Assembly (NCBI GenBank): GCA_020747065.1
Contig: JAGMVK010000001.1
Coordinates: 372,001 to 436,000, forward strand
Direction: 5' to 3'
Source of the DNA: Cadophora sp. MPI-SDFR-AT-0126
Lineage: Eukaryota > Ascomycota > Leotiomycetes > Helotiales > Ploettnerulaceae
DNA: 64,000 bases
Shown piece after piece: positions 32,836-45,400 of this stretch. The notes under the pieces are model-generated. The model searched no databases and was not told the origin of the DNA. It worked only from the letters and a program-made list of their open reading frames with translations. The position numbers and the translations under genes are program-made. Positions within the stretch are counted from its first letter, which is position 1; each line of letters starts with the position of its first letter.

Positions 32836-35800
32836 ATGCCAAGCCAGCGTAGTCAACAAAGTCAACCACGAGAGCCAGATGAGGAAGCTCTCATCGATCA
32901 CGAACTACAGTACGGCCATGGCCTGATGACCGAAGAGGAGCTGAATGAGAAGTGAGTCGGAGTATTCCGTGGAGCAGAGTATATTTGTTGAACTTTTCAG
33001 GTACCCCGATCGTCCGACCAATCACTCCAAAACTCTCCCATTTCATGAGCTGTTCACGACCCTTTTCAACCCCCTCAATGAGAACAAAGCCAAGCCCAGT
33101 GGCCCTCATGCTGCTCGGAAGAAAGGCCCTGGATCCAAGGACCTAAGTCCTCACGAACAGCGCAAATTAATCCTCGAACGTTTTGTGTCACGATGGCGGA
33201 GCGAGGTTGGAAACGACTTTTACCCCGCAATCCGCCTCATCCTGCCTGAGAAGGATCGTGACCGTGCCATGTATGGTCTTAAAGAGAAAGCGATTGGGAA
33301 GCTCATCGTCAAAATGCTGAAGATTAATAATAAATCAGAAGATGCTCTTAGTCTTCTTAATTGGAAAGATGTACGAGGAGGTAGCAAGATGGCAGGTGAC
33401 TTTGCAGGAAGATGCTACGAGGTCCTGGCAAAGCGAGCGATGAGAACCAATGTCGGCGATATGCGGATTGCCGAAGTCAATGCGATGCTTGACAAGCTCT
33501 CTGCAGTATCGAAGGAAGAGGATCAGTTACCTATCTTCAACACATTTTATAACAGGATGAACGCTGATGAGTTGATGTGGTTGATTCGAATCATCCTTCG
33601 TCAGATGAAGATCGGAGCATCAGAAAAGACAATTCTCAATGTAATTAACACTTCATCACATTTGTCCGAAATCTACTGACTTTCTCTGAGGTTTGGCATC
33701 CAGATGGCGAGGCTCTATTCAACGTGTCTTCGAGCTTACGGCGAGTGTGCTGGGAATTAGTTGACCCAGCCATTCTCATTAGTGAAGAGACAAGAGGCAT
33801 CACACTCATGGAGTGTTTCATGCCTCAGCTTGCTCAGTTCCAGTCTCATTCATTTCAGAGAATGATTGAGAAGATGGATCTTGACGAGACAGGTGAACAT
33901 AAGGGCGAATTCTGGATCGAAGAGAAGCTTGATGGGGAACGAATGCAGATGCACATGGAGGTTGATGATGACGGAAGACGACAGTACAAGTGGTGGTCTC
34001 GGAAGGGTAAAGACTACAGTTATCTGTATGGAACCAGTACGGATGACGAGGATTCAGCTTTGACGCGACATCTTGATGGCGCTTTCCATGAAGGGGTCGA
34101 CAGCATTATCCTAGATGGTGAAATGATCACCTGGGATGTTGCTACAGACGTTATGGTCGGGTTCGGGACATTGAAGACGGCCGCTATATCTGAAGGACGG
34201 AACGGGTTCGACACAAATTCGGGTATTCGACCCTTGTTTCGAGTATTCGACTGTCTCTATCTGAATGGAAAGAAACTAACTAGTTACACCTTACGGGAAA
34301 GACGAAAGGCAATGGAAATGTCTGTCTACGATGTGCATCGTCGACTCGAGAAGCATCACTACGTTGCTGCGAATGATACTGCAGAGATCGAGACCCGACT
34401 TCGCCAGGTAGTCGCTGAGGCATCGGAAGGACTGGTCCTGAAGAAGCCATCATCTGTGTACCGACTTAATGATCGAAACAACGAATGGATGAAGGTGAAG
34501 CCGGAGTATATGACAGAGTTTGGCGAGTCGCTCGACTGTGTTGTCATCGGTGGATACTACGGTTCTGGTCGTAGGGGTGGGGCCCTTTCATCGTTCCTGT
34601 GTGGATTGCGAGTAAACCAGAATCACATTGCAAGTGGTATGTCGAATATCATCGTATGGCTTGCAAATTTAACAGTAATGCAGGCGCAAACCCCATGAAA
34701 TGCTACTCCTTCTGCAAAGTCGGGGGAGGGTTCAGAGCCGAAGACTACGCCAAGATCCGCCATCTTACAGATGGCAAATGGAACGAGTGGGACCCAAAAA
34801 AGCCACCCAAAGATCTCATCGTCCTCGGAGGCGGAGACAGACAATACGAGCGACCCGATGTATGGATCAAACCCTGCGACTCCGTCGTCCTCGAAGTGAA
34901 AGCCGCATCAGTCGGAGCGTCAGATCAATTCGGAACGAAGTTCACGCTGCGGTTCCCTCGCTTCAGAAAGATACGAGATGACAAGCGCTGGGATCAAGCA
35001 CTCTCGCTGGAAGAATTTGATAAATTGAAAGAGGAAGCCGAAGCCGAATCCAAGGGGAAGGAATTCAAGCCTGAGAACAGAAAGATGGCGAAGAGACTAA
35101 AGAAAGATATTGTCATTGCTGGGGCAGACAGCAAAGTCAAGACGCCATATGCAGGTCCCAAAACGAAGATCTTCGAGGGTTTGAATTTCTGCGTTATGAC
35201 TGACATGCAGCGTCCTCAGAAGAAAACCAAAGCAGAGATCGAGCAGGCAATTAAGCTTAATGGAGGCGGTATTTTCCAAAGTGTCACAGCCAGAGAGGGG
35301 ATCATCTGCATCGGAGACAAAAACGTGGTCAAGGTTGCGAGTCTGGTCAAGAAAGGCGAAAGAAACATTCTCAAACCGGCTTGGATTTTCGAGGCGTTGA
35401 AGCAAGCAGAAGCCGATGGCCTCGATCGACCCCGATATCTCCTTCCCTTTGAACCAAGTCACCTGTTCCGCATGCTCGACTCCTCTCGCCAGGATTTCGA
35501 AGACAATGTTGATGTATACGGCGACAGCTACGCGAGGGACACCAACGTGGTAGACCTGAAAACCCTAGTAGAACAAATGATCCACCCCAAAAACTCGACA
35601 TTCACATCCGATGAGTTTCTCTCACAGCTCGAAGAACACGGGAGAGGACTTGAAGATATGCCAGGATCGATGTTCAGGAGATGTGTAGTGCGCTTTGTTT
35701 GCTCTGATGAAGAAAATGCTGACAACGATATCGATCTCCTGATTATGAAGAACAGGTTGCAGTTCTTGGGTGGCAAAATTGCGGAGCGTGATGGCGATGA

Positions 35801-35972
35801 GGCGGGAGGCGTCACACATTTCGTTGTTTTGGAAGAAGATCCGACGGTGGTGAGAGAAGTACGGCAGAAGGCTTCACATATGAAGAAGATACCGAGGATT
35901 GTGGGACGGAAGTGGTTGGAGGACAGTTGGGAGGAGAAAACGTTGATGGATGAGGAGAGGTATGCATTATGA
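32836..35972 (+). CDS. lig4: DNA ligase IV (ATP-dependent, NHEJ)
   Basis: Four exons: 32836-32951, 33001-33640, 33691-34636 and 34684-35972, giving 996 residues, usual for fungal Lig4. It seals double-strand breaks in non-homologous end joining, in the nucleus and in complex with an XRCC4/Lif1-type partner. The N-terminal DNA-binding domain (about 40-250) includes FNTFYNRMNADELMWLIRII. The adenylation domain has motif I EEKLDGERMQMH with the AMP-accepting Lys near residue 331, motif III FRVFDCLYLNG, motif IV SEGLVLKKP and motif V EWMKVKPEYM. The OB-fold domain follows (CYSFCKVGGGF). Two BRCT domains close the protein, near 728-810 (KIFEGLNFCVM, then ILKPAWIFEAL) and 896-996 (RKWLEDSWEE), with the partner-binding linker between them. 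All catalytic motifs look intact. Confidence 0.96.
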
Positions 35973-36191
35973 TACACGATGTAGCTATTATGCTAGGAGC
36001 TTTGCAGGAGCTATTGATGAGATGTAACAATACATTAATGTCACGAAGATACCTGTCTAGTCTCTCTCTTTCTCTTGCTCCTAAAGCAGCATATCCGCGC
36101 AAGCTTCGCATTAAAAGTCATGCCATCCAACAGCACACCAACATGTTTGCTCCTCCTATCCACCACTCGTCCCGTTTACTTTCACTTCTCA

Positions 36192-36440
36192 TCAAAGAAA
36201 CGAGTTCGGACCAAACCTCCGCTTCTCCATGTGCATCACAGCAAACGGACATCTCCCCCCTTTTACAAACCCGCACATCCCCTGTCTAGGCGTCTCTTTC
36301 TTCTTAACCACATCCCCACAATCCATCATCGTAGCTGCAATGTGCGCAGGGAGAGCGTTGTAGGTGGCGCAAAGGGAGGTGTCGGTTCGGGTGCCGGTGC
36401 AAGAGCAGTGAGTGTAGGAGTAGGTGGTTTGGGTGCACAT
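36192..36440 (-). CDS. Small cysteine-rich fungal protein, MCTQ type
   Basis: A single exon of 82 residues from the ATG at 36440 (MCTQTTYSYTHCSCTGTRTD). Cysteines fall at 2, 12, 14, 24, 41, 56 and 64. There is no signal peptide, so it is probably cytosolic or nuclear. The N-terminal M-C-x-Q and C-x-C spacing recalls a widespread but uncharacterised Pezizomycotina family of short proteins with likely metal-binding cysteines. It diverges from a partner at 36906 that shares the M-C-T-Q-x7-C-x-C start, and the two share a 465-bp promoter. The first in-frame ATG of the longer frame was not used, because its upstream part lacks an ATG start and any motif. Function unknown. Confidence 0.6.
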   Translation of the reverse strand: MCTQTTYSYTHCSCTGTRTDTSLCATYNALPAHIAATMMDCGDVVKKKETPRQGMCGFVKGGRCPFAVMHMEKRRFGPNSFL

Positions 36441-36905
36441 TTGTAGGTTGGGGGTTAGATTTGGATCAGTGGTCAGAAGCAACTCTTGGGCTGGCGGAGG
36501 TCTGATCTTTTTAGTTCGTGTTAGGAGGTTGGCAAGAAAGTAACTTTCGCAGTTGTGCGCAGAAGAAAGAAAGGATGAAGGTGAGAAGAGATGGGAGTTT
36601 CGGTCTTTTGCCAGTGTCTGTCTTGTCCGGATGTCATCCAGTCAACCAGTATTTCCAGGTCTCTGTTAATGGGTGCCGGAAACACAGGTCTTCTCAGATT
36701 GTTACCATCTGAGAATTTGACCTCAAACCATGTTGATTCACAGGTCATGTCCCCATTCTCTTTCCAGGAGCCGCTTCCCCAAGATGTACATTTCAAATCC
36801 CTATCTACTTTCTCACCCACCTGTCCGTTCTCTTGCACTCCCATTACACCTAAAAGCAACAAACCCACACAAAACCATCTCCTTACAACACCAACCCCCC
36901 AAAAA
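36441..36905. promoter_or_regulatory. Shared divergent promoter of the MCTQ pair
   Basis: The 465 bases lie between two head-to-head small genes. The plus strand is C/A-rich over the last 120 bases before 36906, typical of fungal leaders. No specific operator was identified. Confidence 0.45.
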
Positions 36906-37244
36906 ATGTGCACCCAAAACCCGCACCTCTTCACCACCTGCCCCTGCCACAAAACAACCATCGTAATCTGCCCCTTCCAATCCGCAGCCGAAAGCCACGC
37001 TCGACACCGCCTGGACTACCCACCCGACCACACGCTCTGCCGACTCTTCACTATAGAGAAGGAGGAGAGGGTAGAGGGCAATTTGGGATGGGTATGGGTG
37101 GGACGTGTCCGTATGGGGATGCTGGGGAGACTACTGAGGGAGTTAAGCGAGGTCAAGGTCAACAAATGGATTTGGGATTGGGAAATGGGGAAAGAAGGGG
37201 GGAGAGAAGGGTGTGGTGGGATGCGGGGGATTTTTATGCGGTGA
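36906..37244 (+). CDS. Small cysteine-rich fungal protein, MCTQ type (partner)
   Basis: A 112-residue frame from the ATG at 36906, beginning MCTQNPHLFTTCPCHKTTIV. Cysteines at 2, 12 and 14 match the divergent neighbour exactly; others are near 22 and 45. The first 50 residues look like a coherent Cys-containing domain (HTLCRLFTIEKEE). The C-terminal half is Gly/Arg/Trp-rich and less convincing, so the true end may differ, for example through an unrecognised intron. The open frame extends far upstream (to 36591), but that part lacks the family start and overlaps the shared promoter. Function unknown. Confidence 0.5.
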   Translation: MCTQNPHLFTTCPCHKTTIVICPFQSAAESHARHRLDYPPDHTLCRLFTIEKEERVEGNLGWVWVGRVRMGMLGRLLRELSEVKVNKWIWDWEMGKEGGREGCGGMRGIFMR

Positions 37245-38669
37245 AATGGATGTGATGAGATCGTGCTGTGATAATTGTCAAGGTGAATGGTGGTAAAGAA
37301 GTCTTTTGCACAGTCACAAGTTAGAGTGTTAGAATCTAGAAAGCGCAGGGTTCATATGTCGGAAAGCGCTCTTACTATCTAAGGAGAAGACAAGTTGTGA
37401 ATGTAAACGTGATTATTGTTCCAGAATGATTCCTCTATTTCAAAATACTAATACAAATAAGAAGCACCCAGAAAATCTACAAATCCTCCCCTCTGCCTCT
37501 TCATACTCCCCTCTTCCAATCATCACAACTCAAACCCCCAGACCACCAACAACTGCTCAAGCCAAGCACTCAACTCAATACTCTCCAACAACCCATCCAC
37601 AACATCCATACCTTCTCTCCCTCCCTTTCACACCCACACCACTATCTTTTTAAAAATAAAGTGCAAACACACCTCCGTCGTCTCGTCAACCAGCATCTGC
37701 ACCACCACGCAACTAAAACTCTGCTCACCCTTCTGCCAAACACAAAAGCTCGCCAGAAACTCCTCGCCAACTCCATCCGCAACCACCCTTTCAACCAATA
37801 TCAAGAAATGTCCTGCGTGCAAACATGAGGTGTGTTTAGATAGTAGTAGGAGGAGAGGGTGTGGCGTCGTAAGGTACGTGATTTTGACTTCGGGGTTCCG
37901 AACTTCTTTATCTGCCGTGAGGTGATTGTCCTTGTGGGAGGTTTTAGAAAGGGAGATACACGTAGTGGAGAATCATAGATTTGAGGCTGACGTGTTTGTG
38001 ATATACGAATTGGAAATCAGAGCTGTGTATCCGTGGAATACGGATCGTGGGATTATATTGCAACCTAGACACTGTATGCCGTAGGTGCTTTTCAATTCTC
38101 GAGTACGTTGGCGTCTGGCAAAAGACAGCTAGCTGGCTGGCTGGCTGTAGTTATCTGCAAGTGGCACATTATGTACAGTTCACGTGAATGTGAGTATTGA
38201 AGTGGAAGTAACGTAATGGGAGGATGCAGGAGGATTTCTTCTAAACTGGTAGCATGGCGATGATCTTGAAATCCAAAAGCACGTTCAATTTCAGCGTTTC
38301 GAAATGTTTGAGATTAGTTCGTGGAGTCTTGGTATCATTTACTAAACTGCAATCGCATGGCAGCTTGAGAGATCTGTATTCCCCAGATGAAGCAGACAAG
38401 ATTGTGCTATACAGCAAAGGGGTCCAAATAGGAAAGAAAGACAAAAGGCAAAAACGCCTCTGCTCCTCCAATGCATGAGGTGAGAACTCTGTCCAGCATC
38501 CCTTTCGGATATTCCCTCGTTCGGCCATCTATCTACCCAAATCAACCAAACCAGAAACGCCATCTCCCCAGAGAGAGTTCCAAAACCCCAAAAGACAATG
38601 CAACTATACTCTATCCAGGACCAAATCAAACACAGTAATTACGAGAGGGTGTTCAAAAAGAAATGGAGG
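37245..38669. other. Intergenic, no gene seen
   Basis: About 1.4 kb. Short frames have non-ATG starts and no motif. A short GGCT tandem tract at 38131-38147 (four units) is the only repeat noticed. It includes the 3' UTR of the leftward membrane-protein gene. Confidence 0.5.
38131..38147. repeat. GGCT microsatellite
   Basis: About four tandem GGCT/CTGG units in an intergenic region. A simple repeat, possibly polymorphic. Confidence 0.65.
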
Positions 38670-40498
38670 TCATCGCTCCCAATATCCATCCACCTCGCCT
38701 CTCTCAACTCCCGCAATCCTCCTTGCGCTATTACTTCCCGCCCCATAAAGATACTCCATCAACTTCGTCTTTTGCTTCTCCCTTACACCACCAAGATACC
38801 CACTGACCTCCTCCAATCCCCTAATCTGCTCCTCGATCCCCAGCGTGCTCCCATTAGCCCTGACAAGTGGACTAACCAACTTGCGCCTCAGATTCTCCAG
38901 ATTAGCCTTCAGCATCAGGAGTTTACGGTTATGATCCTCGAGGATGTTCTTGTTCTGCACGGTCTTGGAGCGGATGTTGCTGAGGAGTCTCTTGTTCTTT
39001 TCGAATTTGTGGAGGGTACTAGCGTTCGGTCCGAGGAGTTTGGTCCAGAGCGAGGAGAGCAGATCATCTTGTGCAGAGTCCTGGGCGTCGGATTCGCGAG
39101 CGACGGTGCGAGCAAGATTGCCAAACTGGCGGTCGATGGCTTCGAAAAGGGAGAAGAGGGCGAGAGAGTGGGTGAGTTCTGAGTTGATGGATTCTTCGAG
39201 GACGGAGAGGAATTCGGTAAAAGTGCGTTGAAGGGTTTGGCGGGTTCGTTGTTGAGAAGAAAGTCCAAAGATAGAGGTAGCTAGAGTACCAACTCGTGTT
39301 GGTGTTCCTGATGGGGTCTCGAGGACTCCACATTTGGTCAATAATGTATGGACATTATCGAAGGCAGATGTCATAGGTGACGGTGGTACAAGTTGAAGTT
39401 GAGAGAGCTCTCGTCTAGCCCAATCCATTACGATCAAGATTCTGAAATGTATTAGACTCTACCCAAAAGCATATCCCAGATCCACTTACCCATCGACATC
39501 ACCGTCCACATTCGCAAAGAATCTCGTCAGCTCAATAGCCAAAGTCTTGAGACTCTCGCTTAACCCATCCAGCTCCTTTACTATGATAGGAGCGGAGGTC
39601 ATATTCGTAGATCGTACACTCTCCCCAAGATCCCATACTGCTACTCCAGTGGCTTGAAGATCACCGACTTGCTGCACACCATTCTCGGAGTAGAATATGA
39701 GGGGTTCAAAAGCCTTAGCAAGACCTGCAACTTTGACCAAATCTGGAACCGGAGGCGGATCGCTAGGTTGAAAGAGTCTTTGTAAAACTAGACAGGAGAG
39801 GAAAGCAACGAGAATCGAAGTCGCCAAGGAGGTCCATGACTTTGTCATGGTATTGAATTTGGTTCTGACGAAAGAGAAGGCTGCTTCAAATGGTTCTGTT
39901 CGATGTTGAACTTCTGCTCTGACTGCGAATCGAATATCTAGAAATGATCAGTGATTGTAGTATGCTACAGACTATGTTGCTTACAGTTATTGGCATTGTC
40001 TGTTGAGGGCACTTCATCTTGCCCCTGCTTGACCACTCCTCCAAAAGTCCTACCAAAATCTTCTGAACCTTGAGGATATGGACTAGGGCTCGGACTTCTC
40101 TGCTTGTCCGGCGACATCGATCCAGTTGGTAGCCTTGTCCGCGCAGCAGCAGCTAATGTGGCATCCTCCCCATCATCTGCGCTCTCATATTCTGGACTGC
40201 TCTCCCTTGAATCCTCCCTACTGCGCTTGCCCAGCATTGATCTATTCCAGAAGCCGCTGCTTCGATTGCCGTTTCCGTCGCGTCTCCATGCCGGCGGGCT
40301 GTATCTGCCTCCCGAGACCGAGTCTGCCATCTCCGAGCCTGTATCTGAGAGGAAGCCAGAGTGATGGGAAGGGTATCCGAAGCGGGGCGATTGGCCTATC
40401 TCGCTGCTTGTCGGTTCGAAGTCTTGCAGAGATGCGTCTAAAGAAGGGTGCTCTTCGAACATCTGCTCCAGATCTTCGATCGTGGGTTGGGGTCCCAT
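38670..40498 (-). CDS. Conserved fungal coiled-coil membrane protein
   Basis: Three exons on the minus strand: 40498-39985, 39937-39490 and 39441-38670, giving 577 residues from the ATG at 40498 (MGPQPTIEDLEQMFEEHPSL). The N-terminal 170 residues are acidic and Ser-rich. After YIRFAVRAEVQHRTEPFEAA a single membrane span follows (LATSILVAFLSCLVLQRLF, about 208-226). The rest is helical, with a long coiled coil near the C-terminus (LLMLKANLENLRRKL, then LGIEEQIRGLEEVSGYL). This fits a single-pass protein with a helical lumenal or cytosolic domain; I do not recognise the family name. A hydrophobic open frame immediately upstream (40679-40560, TFLAFAVLAFAYLYIIHV) may be an extra first exon adding a second membrane span. 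Confidence 0.72.
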
Positions 40499-40792
40499 TG
40501 TGGGCTGCGACCTGGGTTTCGATATGCGCAACCTGTAGGCGGGGTAGTGGGTTATTTCTGACGTGGATGATGTAGAGATATGCAAATGCAAGGACAGCGA
40601 AGGCCAGGAAGGTTCCGGGTGCGATGTTAAGAGATATCAAGGAGAGATTGACGTGGTTTTCCACGGTGAGTAGGGGCATGACCTGAAGTCACGTCTGCCT
40701 TGTTGAGTCGTGATGCGCGTGACGCGAATGAGGTCGCTGGGTCAGCCTGAGCTGGTAGACTGAAGTTCTTGCGCTGAGAAACGACCGTAGAG

Positions 40793-40810
40793 GATTGATT
40801 GATTGATTGA
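40793..40810. repeat. GATT microsatellite
   Basis: Four tandem GATT units plus a partial one, upstream of the coiled-coil membrane-protein gene. A simple repeat without visible function. Confidence 0.7.
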
Positions 40811-41288
40811 TCGAATGAGAGTTGACAGCGAAAGTGCGATAAGGAAAAGAAGAAGATGTGACGACGGTAGGTATCAAGAGAGTCGAGGTGTGGTGGTGGT
40901 ATGATGGTGGGGTTCACTCGAACGCTGCCCGAAAGGGAGGAGGACAGCTCCCAGCCACTGGATTTCCTTCACACTACACCAGACCACTGCAATGCTGCAC
41001 GGCACTGACCTTCGATCCACTTACCTCTCACAAGCTGTATGGCTTCACTCTGCTCTGCTTTGCTGTGCTGGCCCCTTCCACGGTCGACCTGGTAAGTTCA
41101 GTGGTAGCGGATGTGCTGGTAGGACGTTGTAAAGAGGAGGCGGGACCAATCGTTATCGATAAACCACCCCAGACGAGGTCCATCGACGGGCCGCAGCGAG
41201 ATCTCCAGCCAATCAGATGCTGATCTTGCGTGTCCTTGAAACAGCCGAAAGAACATGGACATCCAAGAGCTTCATCTGGGCGTCCCTT

Positions 41289-41323
41289 GCATAGGGCATG
41301 GCAATGGCATAGCATGGCATGGC
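41289..41323. repeat. Imperfect GCATGGC tandem tract
   Basis: About five degenerate copies of a GCATGGC/GCATAG unit within 35 bases. A local microsatellite-like tract with no visible function. Confidence 0.55.
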
Positions 41324-42451
41324 TTTCAGACCAAGATCTTCGGACGATTACCAGCCATCTGAAAAGAGATTTCCTCAAAAGATGAAAGAGAAGGGGGATC
41401 GAGTCACTTTTAAGACACTTGCCCCTCGTCTAGGCAGCAGGTACCATCAGATCAGCCCCATGACCTGGATTGTTCAGGTGCATGGTAACGAGAGCCTCGC
41501 ATTTCAGGGACTATGGGTGGCAAGAAGCTCGAGAAGCATTTTAAGTGCAGCCCGGAAGAGCTTAACAGGCTTCCTTTATCGAGTTCAAACCTCAAGTTCG
41601 ATATGAGAACTCGTTTCAACACCAACCTCCTTTTTTTGAAGAACTCTACGTTTGTTGGAAGCTATAACTATGCATGAATTTGCTTGAGTCTCCCCGCACT
41701 TAGCGTTACGAACAGTGGGGAGCTTACGCCTGGGATTCTGAGTAAAAGCTCTGCTGTGAAATTAGGCGAGAGCGCTTTATCTCGTGTAAAACGATGACTT
41801 CAAGCTTCAATACTCGGGTACTCACATAATAGGTGATACAAGTTGCTGTATTTGGATTCCGATCGCGGCTGAAGAGGAAGAGATACGTTCTAATGGATGA
41901 GATATGGGGAATAAGTAGGATTGATCATTCGGATGCAATTTGGTGAAATTGGTGACGGAAGGGAAGCGGGGTTTAATGCAAAGAGGAGCAGTAGGTCATT
42001 TCCACATATCATCACTCACACCTCACATCTTGAATAAAGGGACGTGTCAGTTCATCCAAAGCATTTATTTCATGCTTCGACGAGAGCTATCTAACTATCT
42101 AAAGGACGTCGCGATGCACCCCACAACGAGCAGGAGGTCAGATGGTGTTACATGCCCCATTCAATCCGCCATGCATGAGAAAAAAGGTATCAAATCAACT
42201 ATCTACAAACAGCGCCATGAAGTATCTTTCCTTCCCTCCCATGCGTATTCCCTCGCTGATATCATTCCATTTTGTCAAGGCCTGATTTCCTCCGTCGTTC
42301 CCTTGCTCGCTAGCCGTTGACCCATTAAAATAGTCGCTCGATTTCCATTCCTCCAAAAGAGTCGCTGGGGCTGTGCAGAAACTGGCGTTCACGTCCGCAA
42401 ACAAATAAATCGCAGCATTTCTTATCCGTCCTTTCCGACTGCAGAAATGTC

Positions 42452-45400
42452 CTATCTCGCACTGGCCATCACGCCTCTGTAGTATTCGAGACTCAGCTCC
42501 ACGGTATGCTTCAGATATCGATCCTCGGTAAGTGGAAGTCTCAAGATCTTGTGAAGATTGGTTTTCTATATCATGTTAGCATGTGCTTCACTTTTCTCGT
42601 GAATGGTTGAACTTACCTCGCCCTTCTTACCCATAGCAATCACCGTCTTGGCAACCACACCACTGATTGTTTCGATAGCGACCGTCTCCATGAAACTTGG
42701 GTGACGAGAATCTTGAACCACAGCTGGGAGACCAGACAAAAGTCGCTCGAGAACGAGATCGTCAATAGGCTGTCCCTTCTTGTCATTGTGGAGAAGTTCC
42801 AAGAAATCCTGGTAAATCTCTCCGCCCAAATGCCATTCGGCGATTGTGCCCTCCTTGCCTTGGAATCCGTGAAGGAGCGTTCGGAGAGTATCGTAATCAA
42901 GTTCAACAACAGCCTTGGGTGCCACTTCTCTGGCAAAGGTCCGGTGGGCTTCGTTGAATGATCCGGCTCTGATCAGACACTCGACTTCACCAGTTGGGTC
43001 TCTCTCGACGCTTCGCATGTACAATGCCTTTGCCTCCCAGATCCACGCGGCAGGGATTTTGTAGGTTTGAATCAATGTGGCGAAGCTTTGGCTGTCTTCA
43101 ACACCAATAAGCCCCGCATGATGTGCGAGATGATCTTGTATTGACTTCTGTCTGGCGTCGTCTGATGTGAGATGAAGCAGGACAAATATAGCATCGAGCC
43201 AGCTACCCTCATTGGTAAGTTGAGCAGCGAAGGACAGTGTTGTCTGGTCGGCCTTGTCGTTGTCATCGTCCGCATACCGGGCTCGACCAGCTGAAACGAA
43301 GGCTCGGCTGAGTTGCCAAGAGAGCCGCATGTCAAGAGGGGAGAGTTGAGAATTCTCCGGGCGAAGTACATCCTCAATATCCGCATCAGCGAAGGTGTAG
43401 AGTTTCAAAAGACCCCACAAGAGATCATCTCGCTCTTCTCGATTTGCATCATCCCACATGGCTGGCACCTTCTGCTCGATATACCAAGCGTGAGGTCTAG
43501 CAGATTCCTTGTCTTGGCCAAGGTCCTCTGCGAAAGCTTGAACGGCGGCATCGAGTACATCATTTGGTGAGATTCCATACCAAAGTCGGAGCCCAAAAGC
43601 CTGTCGCCAATCGAGTCCGAATCGTTTGGAGATGACAAAGGCCTCCATGCGATCATTGATGTCTTTAGATCCACTGCAGAAACAGACATTGCCTGCGAGC
43701 ATTTCGTAGATTGCACGTATAGGTTGACTGAATTCCGAGAGCATCTGAGTTTTCTTCCAGTCATTGAGTTGTTGGCGCATATCGTTTCTCATGCTTTCCT
43801 TGGAGCCAATGAGAGCGACCAGGGTTGCCAAGTGGAAATCTCCTGTGCTGATAAGATGTCCGCATGCATCTGGAACTCGATGACCTGACAAGGATGCAAT
43901 GGCTTTCTCCTCGTCGGATTTAGCCAGGGCGGCGCCTTTCAAAGATGCCTCATCGACCAATTTCTGCCAGAATGCTGACAGCTTATCCTTTCGGAGACGC
44001 TCTTCGATGTTGCCAACTTGCTGGAGGTGCTCGGGAATAGTAATGGTGTCAAAGAGAATACTCGCAAGCTGCCATACAAGCTTCTCGTGAGCCGTGGCCG
44101 GGTTCGTGGCTGCGCTTTCGTCGAAAAAGTCATTAAATGTGAAATTATCGGGGAGTTGGGCATGAGGAACCCCATTGGAAGCATCGATGACCGAAATGGC
44201 CTTTTGTTTCGTGAGTAGAGCAGCAGAGGTCTGGGTCTTTTTAGTCATGTTACAGAAATGATCAAGAGTGAAAATACCTCGTCCGAGAATTTAGCAAAAC
44301 GAACGTCTCGGTGCTCGGAGACAACTGCCTTCTTCTGAACAGTGAGTAAGCCGTCACGCTCGCGGGCACGACGAGAAGATCTTCCGAAAGGCTTCGAGTT
44401 GGGTGGAGCAGCGTAAACCAAAGTACCATCAGGTCCCCAACGAGGCTTCATCGAGTCGTGGAAAGCGCGTTCGATTTCGTTCATGTTCGACATGTCATGA
44501 TCACCCGTCTTTGATTTCTTTGCGTATGGCCACTATTTGATACACAGGTTTTAGCAAATGTCTTTTTATTCATCATTACATACATGAGTAGGCGCAACAA
44601 ACGGCCTAGATACACTCATCCCCGTATCAGGTAACTAAGAAGGAATACCAACCTCGAATCCTTTGGGCTTTGCTGGGATGTTCGCCTTGACTGGGCTTCG
44701 AGTCTGACCGAACAACGAGTTCATAAGATCGATGCTGGTCGCGAAGCCACGCCCATCAGAGACGACTCTCTTCGGCATTAGTGTTGGTTCGGAGTCGGGT
44801 CGAGCATCGTTTTCTTGAACATCCATCAAACTCTTGAGCAAAGCTCGGTCTTGCTTCTGAGGGCTGATTGTGGCCTGCAAAGTGTTTGCCCAATCATCGC
44901 CAGCAGAGAACTTGTTCTTCGAGGGGGTCCCTGCGCTCTTCAATGCTCTCACTCTAGCCCGTAAAATAGCTCCAGGTGTTTCCATCATACCATCCACACT
45001 CTCATCTTCATCTTCTTGCGAGGAAGTAAGCTCCGCGGTATTGTCAGCATCTGGGTAAGAGCCCGCCATCTCCTGATCCACAATACTAACAGATTCGTCG
45101 TCCTGATACTGGTCGTCTTGATCCATTGGCTCTTCGACGCCGTTATCAGACTGCGAACCCACGGAGCGCTCATCTAAAAAAGATTCCTGGTTTTGCTCAT
45201 CGTAATCACCATCCATGCTCTCGTCCTCGTACAACTCTTGATCGTCAAAGGCGCCAGGGAGAACCTTCTTCTTTCTGAACTCGAAAGTATCCTCAGGATC
45301 TGACTCGGTGTATGTCACTTGAGAGTCGGAGGCGAACGATTCATCCAACCGAGCAGACTTTGGGGTGCGGTTCTTTGGCGTAGGTGTGTCTGGTGGAGCG

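Larger units (their letters stand above)
40499..42451. other. Intergenic, with simple repeats
   Basis: Nearly 2 kb between two leftward genes. It may include a first exon of the membrane-protein gene (about 40560-40679). Beyond that I see only short frames and simple repeats (GATT units at 40793-40810 and GCATGGC-like units at 41289-41323). Confidence 0.5.

Noticed and set aside
36591..36905. Upstream extension of the plus-strand MCTQ frame
   Set aside because: The extension lacks motifs and overlaps the shared promoter; the paralogous neighbour also begins at MCTQ.
37628..37822. Possible third small gene on the minus strand
   Set aside because: Starts at TTG and lacks the MCTQ cysteine pattern.
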